A stretch of 64,000 nt of DNA, taken from the NCBI RefSeq assembly GCF_900176475.1, contig NZ_FWXX01000001.1, forward strand, positions 682,001 through 746,000. Direction: 5' to 3'. Every line of letters starts with the position of its first letter. Within the stretch, counting starts at the first letter, position 1. A program made the translations under genes and the position numbers. A model generated the notes under the pieces. The model was not told the DNA's origin, did not search any database, and saw only the letters and a program-made list of their open reading frames with translations. This stretch comes from Tropicibacter naphthalenivorans (lineage in GTDB: Bacteria; Pseudomonadota; Alphaproteobacteria; Rhodobacterales; Rhodobacteraceae). Below, in pieces: positions 60,741-64,000 of the stretch.

Positions 60741-61568
60741 ATGACCAATGTGGCCCTGCTGGGCGCTGGCGGCAAAATGGGCGTGCGCCTGTCGACGAAC
60801 CTCGCCAAGACCGACTATTCCGTGCGCCATGTCGAAGTGTCCGAGGCCGGGCGCGCCCGTCTGAAAGAGGCTGTGGGCGTCGATTGCGTCGATCTGGACG
60901 TGGCGCTGGACGGGGCCGAAGTGGTCGTGCTGGCAGTGCCGGACACGCTGATCGGCAAGGTCGCCAGCGGCATCATCGACAAGCTCGCCCCCGGCACCAT
61001 GGTGGTGATCCTCGACGCCGCCGCGCCGCACGCGGGGCACCTGCCGGAACGCGAAGACATCACCTATTTCGTCACGCACCCCTGCCACCCGATGATCTTC
61101 CACAACGAAGAAACCGAGGCCGCGCGGCTTGATCGGTTCGGCGGCGTGGCCCATCCGCAAGGTGTGGTGAACGCGCTGATGCAAGGCCCCGAAGAGCATT
61201 ACGCGCTGGGCGACGCCATCGCCAAGGCGATCTACGCCCCCGTCCGCCAGACCTATCGCGTGACCGTCACGCAGATGGCATATCTGGAGCCGGGCCTGTC
61301 GGAAACCGTCTGCGCCTCGCTCTTGGTGGTGATGAAGCAGGCCATGGACGAGGTGGTGAAAACCGGCGTCTCCGAGGAATGCGCCCGCGATTTCCTGCTG
61401 GGGCACATGAACATCCTCGGCGCGGTGATCTTTGGCGTCCAAGAGGGACAGTTCTCGGACGCCTGCAACAAGGCGATCGAATTCGGCGTGCCCGCGCTGA
61501 TGAAGGACAACTGGAAGGACGTCTTTCAAGAGGACGAGATCATGGCCTCGATCAAGCGCATCACCTAA
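60741..61568 (+). CDS. apnO: Probable D-apionate oxidoisomerase
   Basis: A 275-residue NAD(P)-dependent enzyme. The N-terminal Rossmann fold has LLGAGGKMGVRLS (5-17). The C-terminal helical part resembles phosphogluconate dehydrogenase-like domains (ETVCASLLVVMKQAMDEVV, about 193-211, and LGHMNILGAVIFG). VVILDAAAPHAGHLP and FVTHPCHPMIFHNEE hold candidate catalytic His residues. ApnO oxidises and rearranges D-apionate to 3-oxo-isoapionate. The ATG follows AAGGAGA. The long frame upstream is antisense to oiaK and not coding. Confidence 0.75.
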   Translation: MTNVALLGAGGKMGVRLSTNLAKTDYSVRHVEVSEAGRARLKEAVGVDCVDLDVALDGAEVVVLAVPDTLIGKVASGIIDKLAPGTMVVILDAAAPHAGHLPEREDITYFVTHPCHPMIFHNEETEAARLDRFGGVAHPQGVVNALMQGPEEHYALGDAIAKAIYAPVRQTYRVTVTQMAYLEPGLSETVCASLLVVMKQAMDEVVKTGVSEECARDFLLGHMNILGAVIFGVQEGQFSDACNKAIEFGVPALMKDNWKDVFQEDEIMASIKRIT

Positions 61569-61593
61569 GCGCATGTTGTTCGTAACCAGTGCC

Positions 61594-61625
61594 GCCCCGC
61601 CCCACCTCGGCGGGGCTTTTCTTTT
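61594..61625 (+). terminator. Rho-independent terminator after the apnO-like gene
   Basis: An 8-bp stem GCCCCGCC / GGCGGGGC with a 7-base loop, followed by TTTTCTTTT, starts 26 bases after the stop. Confidence 0.85.
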
Positions 61626-61650
61626 GCGGGCGTGGTGATAGCCTGCGGGC

Positions 61651-62295
61651 ATGATCCGCGCTTTATTCGCCTTATTGGTGTTCACCCTGCCCTCTGCCGT
61701 CCGCGCGCAGGATTGCCTGTGCCTGACCTGCGCCTTTACGCAGTACGAAGCTTTTGTCGTCCCCGGCACCAGCATGGCGCCCCTGCTGCCCGCCGACAGC
61801 TGCATGATCGGGGATATGGACGTGGACGCGCGCAGCTTGCGCCCCGGCGATGTGATCCTGTTCCGCCATCCGCAAACCAAAGAGACCCATATCAAGCGCC
61901 TGATCGCCACGGCGGGCCAGACGGTGCAGATGGTGGACGGCGCGCTGGTGATCGACGGCACGCCGGTGCCCAGCACCCCCAGCGGCGCATATGCGCAGCT
62001 TATGCAGCCCAGCGCGGCCGGCATCATCCCACGTTGCCCCGGCCCGACACCCATGGGGCGTAGCTGCGACATCTCCAAGTTCACCGAAACGCTGGCAGGC
62101 ACGCGCTATGACGTGCTGGACCTGATGCGCGGGGCGATGGACAACACCCCGCTTTACACGGTGCCAGAGGGCCATGTTTTTGTGCTGGGGGACAACCGCG
62201 ACCATTCCATGGACAGCCGGACGTCCGAGGCCGCCGGGGGCATCGGATTCGTCCCCCTGTCCGAGATCACCGGTGTCCTGCACGAGATTCGCTAA
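61651..62295 (+). CDS. Signal peptidase I family protein, exported form
   Basis: A 214-residue protein of the S26 family. An N-terminal hydrophobic segment ending SAVRAQ is followed by FVVPGTSMAP (Ser41 as nucleophile), THIKRLIA (Lys82 as general base) and the box GDNRDHSMDSR (about 185-195). Four Cys residues (22, 24, 27, 51) near the N-terminus are unusual for LepB and suggest an oxidised extracytoplasmic domain. It is shorter than the housekeeping LepB and lies alone between two terminators. It may be a specialised peptidase. Confidence 0.78.
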   Translation: MIRALFALLVFTLPSAVRAQDCLCLTCAFTQYEAFVVPGTSMAPLLPADSCMIGDMDVDARSLRPGDVILFRHPQTKETHIKRLIATAGQTVQMVDGALVIDGTPVPSTPSGAYAQLMQPSAAGIIPRCPGPTPMGRSCDISKFTETLAGTRYDVLDLMRGAMDNTPLYTVPEGHVFVLGDNRDHSMDSRTSEAAGGIGFVPLSEITGVLHEIR

Positions 62296-62331
62296 GGCCC
62301 TGCGCTGAAATGAAAAAGGGGCCAGAAACGC

Positions 62332-62360
62332 AAAAGGCCTGCCCGAGGGCAGGCCTTTTT
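62332..62360. terminator. Bidirectional terminator
   Basis: A 13-bp perfect stem AAAAGGCCTGCCC / GGGCAGGCCTTTT with a 2-base centre lies between the signal peptidase-like gene and the convergent tRNA-Lys gene. Confidence 0.85.
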
Positions 62361-62367
62361 GAGAAAG

Positions 62368-62443
62368 TGGTGAGCCGTGTAGGATTCGAACCTACGACCC
62401 ACTGATTAAAAGTCAGTTGCTCTACCAACTGAGCTAACGGCCC
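62368..62443 (-). tRNA. tRNA-Lys (anticodon TTT)
   Basis: A 76-base cloverleaf with acceptor GGGCCGT / ACGGCTC, D-arm GCTCAGTTGGTAGAGC, anticodon loop CTTTTAA (anticodon TTT) in stem ACTGA / TCAGT, T-loop GGTTCGAATCC and an encoded CCA. No other gene lies in the 182 bases between it and dapF. Confidence 0.97.
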
Positions 62444-62625
62444 ACTTTTCTGTTCCGTCCGAGGCGTCCGTTGTGTCCGTCTCGGCTGGCGTGAGCGGGT
62501 CTCTAAAGGTCGTGGCCGAAACGGTCAACCCGAAAACCCAAAAAAGTTCGATCTTTTTTTCTGCGCCGCCGCGAGGCGCGTAAACGGACCTTTCATGACG
62601 GGGCGTGCAGGCTTATATCCGCGGC

Positions 62626-63456
62626 ATGGAACATACGCGCGAATCCGGTTTGCCCTTTATGAAGATGCACGGGCTGGGGAACGACTTTGTCGTGATCGAC
62701 ACCCGTGTGCATGACGTCGACGTGACCCCTGCCCTGGCGATGGCCTTGGCGGATCGGCACATGGGCGTCGGCTTTGACCAGCTTACCCTGATCGGCAAGG
62801 GGGACGGCGACGCGCATCTGACGTTTTTGAATTCGGATGGGTCCGGGTCGGCGGCGTGCGGCAACGCCACGCGCTGTATTGCGCGGCACATCATGGATGA
62901 GACCGGCAAGACAGAGCTGACCCTGACCACGGATCGCGGGGTGTTGCGGGCTGTTGACATGGGGAACCGCCTTACTTCGGTGAATATGGGCCCGCCGCAA
63001 CTGCGCTGGGATGAAATCCCGCTGGCCGAGGACATGGACACGCTGGAATTGCCCATCGAAGGCGGCCCGACCGCCACCGGCATGGGCAACCCGCATTGCA
63101 CGTTCTTCGTGGACAACGCCGAGGCGATCCCGCTGGAGCAATTCGGTCCCCGGTACGAGCATCACCCGCTGTACCCGCAGCGCACCAATGTGCAGGTCGC
63201 GAGCCTCATTGGGCCCGATCACCTGCGGATGCGGGTGTGGGAACGCGGCGCGGGGCTGACGCTCGCCTCTGGGTCGTCTTCTTGCGCCACTGCTGTCGCC
63301 GCCGCGCGCCGGGGCCTGACAGGGCGCAAGGTGCGGATTGATCTGGATGGCGGCACGCTGCACGTGGACTGGCGCGAGGATGGCGTCTGGATGACCGGCC
63401 CCACCGCGCATGTCTTTACCGGCGTGCTGACGCCCGACTGGCTCTCGCAGGTCTAA
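62626..63456 (+). CDS. dapF: Diaminopimelate epimerase
   Basis: A 276-residue enzyme that interconverts LL- and meso-diaminopimelate for lysine and peptidoglycan. The opening MKMHGLGNDFVVID (12-25), the first catalytic Cys78 in AACGNATRC and the second Cys220 in SGSSSCATAVAA are all present. The motif before the second Cys reads ASGSSSC rather than the usual ACGSGAC, a mild variation. The ATG at 62626 is preferred; an earlier GTG at 62605 is possible. It is followed four bases later by the mtaB start. Confidence 0.93.
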   Translation: MEHTRESGLPFMKMHGLGNDFVVIDTRVHDVDVTPALAMALADRHMGVGFDQLTLIGKGDGDAHLTFLNSDGSGSAACGNATRCIARHIMDETGKTELTLTTDRGVLRAVDMGNRLTSVNMGPPQLRWDEIPLAEDMDTLELPIEGGPTATGMGNPHCTFFVDNAEAIPLEQFGPRYEHHPLYPQRTNVQVASLIGPDHLRMRVWERGAGLTLASGSSSCATAVAAARRGLTGRKVRIDLDGGTLHVDWREDGVWMTGPTAHVFTGVLTPDWLSQV

Positions 63457-63460
63457 GCCC

Positions 63461-64000
63461 ATGAAACCGCCCAAGTTCACCACCCTCGGCTGCCGTCTCA
63501 ACGCGTATGAGACCGAAGCGATGAAGGCGCTCGCCGAAGCAGCCGGCGTCGACAATGCGGTTGTGGTGAACACCTGCGCCGTCACGAATGAGGCCGTGTC
63601 CAAGGCCCGCAAGGAAATCCGCCGCCTGCGCCGGGAAAACCCCGACGCCAAGGTGATCGTCACCGGCTGCGCGGCGCAGATCGACCCCGACAGTTTCGCG
63701 GCGATGGCAGAGGTCGACCACGTCATCGGCAACACCGAAAAGATGTCGCCGGACACGTGGGCGCAGCTTGGCCCGAACTTTATCGGCGACACAGAGGCCG
63801 TGCAGGTCAACGACATCATGTCCGTGACCGAAACGGCGGGGCACCTGATCGACGGCTTTGGCACGCGGAGCCGCGCCTATGTGCAGGTCCAGAACGGCTG
63901 CGATCACCGCTGTACGTTCTGCATCATCCCCTATGGCCGGGGGAATTCGCGGTCGGTCCCTGCGGGCGTTGTGGTCGATCAGATCAAGCGCCTCGTGCAG
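63461..64000 (+). CDS. mtaB: tRNA t6A37 methylthiotransferase MtaB (5' part, cut by window edge)
   Basis: The first 180 codons of a radical-SAM methylthiotransferase. The N-terminal UPF0004 domain has Cys11 (TLGCRLNAYE), NTCAVTNEA and TGCAAQIDP as the auxiliary cluster ligands. The radical-SAM cluster motif is CDHRCTFCIIPYGRG (about 148-162). The PYGRG ending separates MtaB (t6A37, tRNAs reading ANN codons) from MiaB. It is cotranscribed with dapF. Confidence 0.9.
   Translation, partial: MKPPKFTTLGCRLNAYETEAMKALAEAAGVDNAVVVNTCAVTNEAVSKARKEIRRLRRENPDAKVIVTGCAAQIDPDSFAAMAEVDHVIGNTEKMSPDTWAQLGPNFIGDTEAVQVNDIMSVTETAGHLIDGFGTRSRAYVQVQNGCDHRCTFCIIPYGRGNSRSVPAGVVVDQIKRLVQ

Noticed and set aside
1-64000. 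CRISPR arrays, rRNA genes or insertion sequences
   Set aside because: No regularly spaced direct repeats, no rRNA-like sequence and no transposase found on either strand.

Overview
The window looks like a piece of chromosome from a high-GC marine alphaproteobacterium, most likely a member of the Roseobacter group (Rhodobacteraceae). This rests on gene content and style: an AcuI-type acryloyl-CoA reductase, a TamA/TamB pair, Dpp-type ABC transporters, many four-base ATGA gene overlaps, and two exopolysaccharide export modules. The genus cannot be fixed by eye.

Layout. (1) 1-6.6 kb: one-direction catabolic cluster with a peptide/nickel-type ABC transporter (permease, permease, fused double ATPase), an aldehyde dehydrogenase, two short-chain dehydrogenases and an Asn/Thr self-processing P1-family amidase. 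A perfect GGTATACC-centred palindrome sits in the middle. (2) 6.6-11.3 kb: a two-CxxCH periplasmic protein, an SseB-like protein, a uracil-DNA-glycosylase-like protein, then KpsT- and KpsE-like capsule export genes. (3) 11.4-16.2 kb: a 4.7-kb integrative element inserted at the 3' end of a tRNA-Ser(GGA) gene. It is bounded by 21-bp direct repeats and carries a tyrosine integrase, an AlpA-type regulator, a chain of tiny overlapping genes, a winged-helix protein, a zinc-ribbon protein and an unrecognised 293-residue protein. (4) 16.3-27.0 kb: one giant minus-strand reading frame for a VCBS/RTX-type secreted protein of about 3,560 residues. It is interrupted by three single-base deletions and contains two diverged copies of an unusual module of about 890 residues. 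(5) 27.7-38.4 kb: an unknown winged-helix-like protein, tamA-tamB, acuI with a divergent GntR regulator, a secreted trypsin-like protease and an OmpA-domain protein. (6) 38.5-51.4 kb: an exopolysaccharide locus (glycosyltransferases, sulfotransferase, initiating sugar-phosphate transferase, Wzy/O-antigen-ligase-like protein, deacetylase, Wzz/GumC-like protein, glycosidase-like protein, MOP flippase). (7) 51.4-54.6 kb: a permease and a tannase/feruloyl-esterase-family protein. (8) 54.6-61.6 kb: a compact set matching the oxidative D-apiose pathway (RuBisCO-like OiaX, ApsD, ApnL, GntR regulator, OiaK, ApnO) with a shared candidate operator. (9) 61.6-64 kb: a periplasmic-type signal peptidase I relative, tRNA-Lys(TTT), dapF and the start of mtaB.

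How the genes work together. The apiose genes would turn D-apiose, a branched sugar of plant and seagrass pectins, into 3-phosphoglycerate and glycolate. The polysaccharide genes would build, modify (sulfate, deacetylate) and export a surface polymer. TamA/TamB serve outer-membrane assembly and envelope lipid homeostasis. No ribosomal RNA, CRISPR array or transposase-type insertion sequence was seen. All family calls come from motifs read by eye, without database searches.
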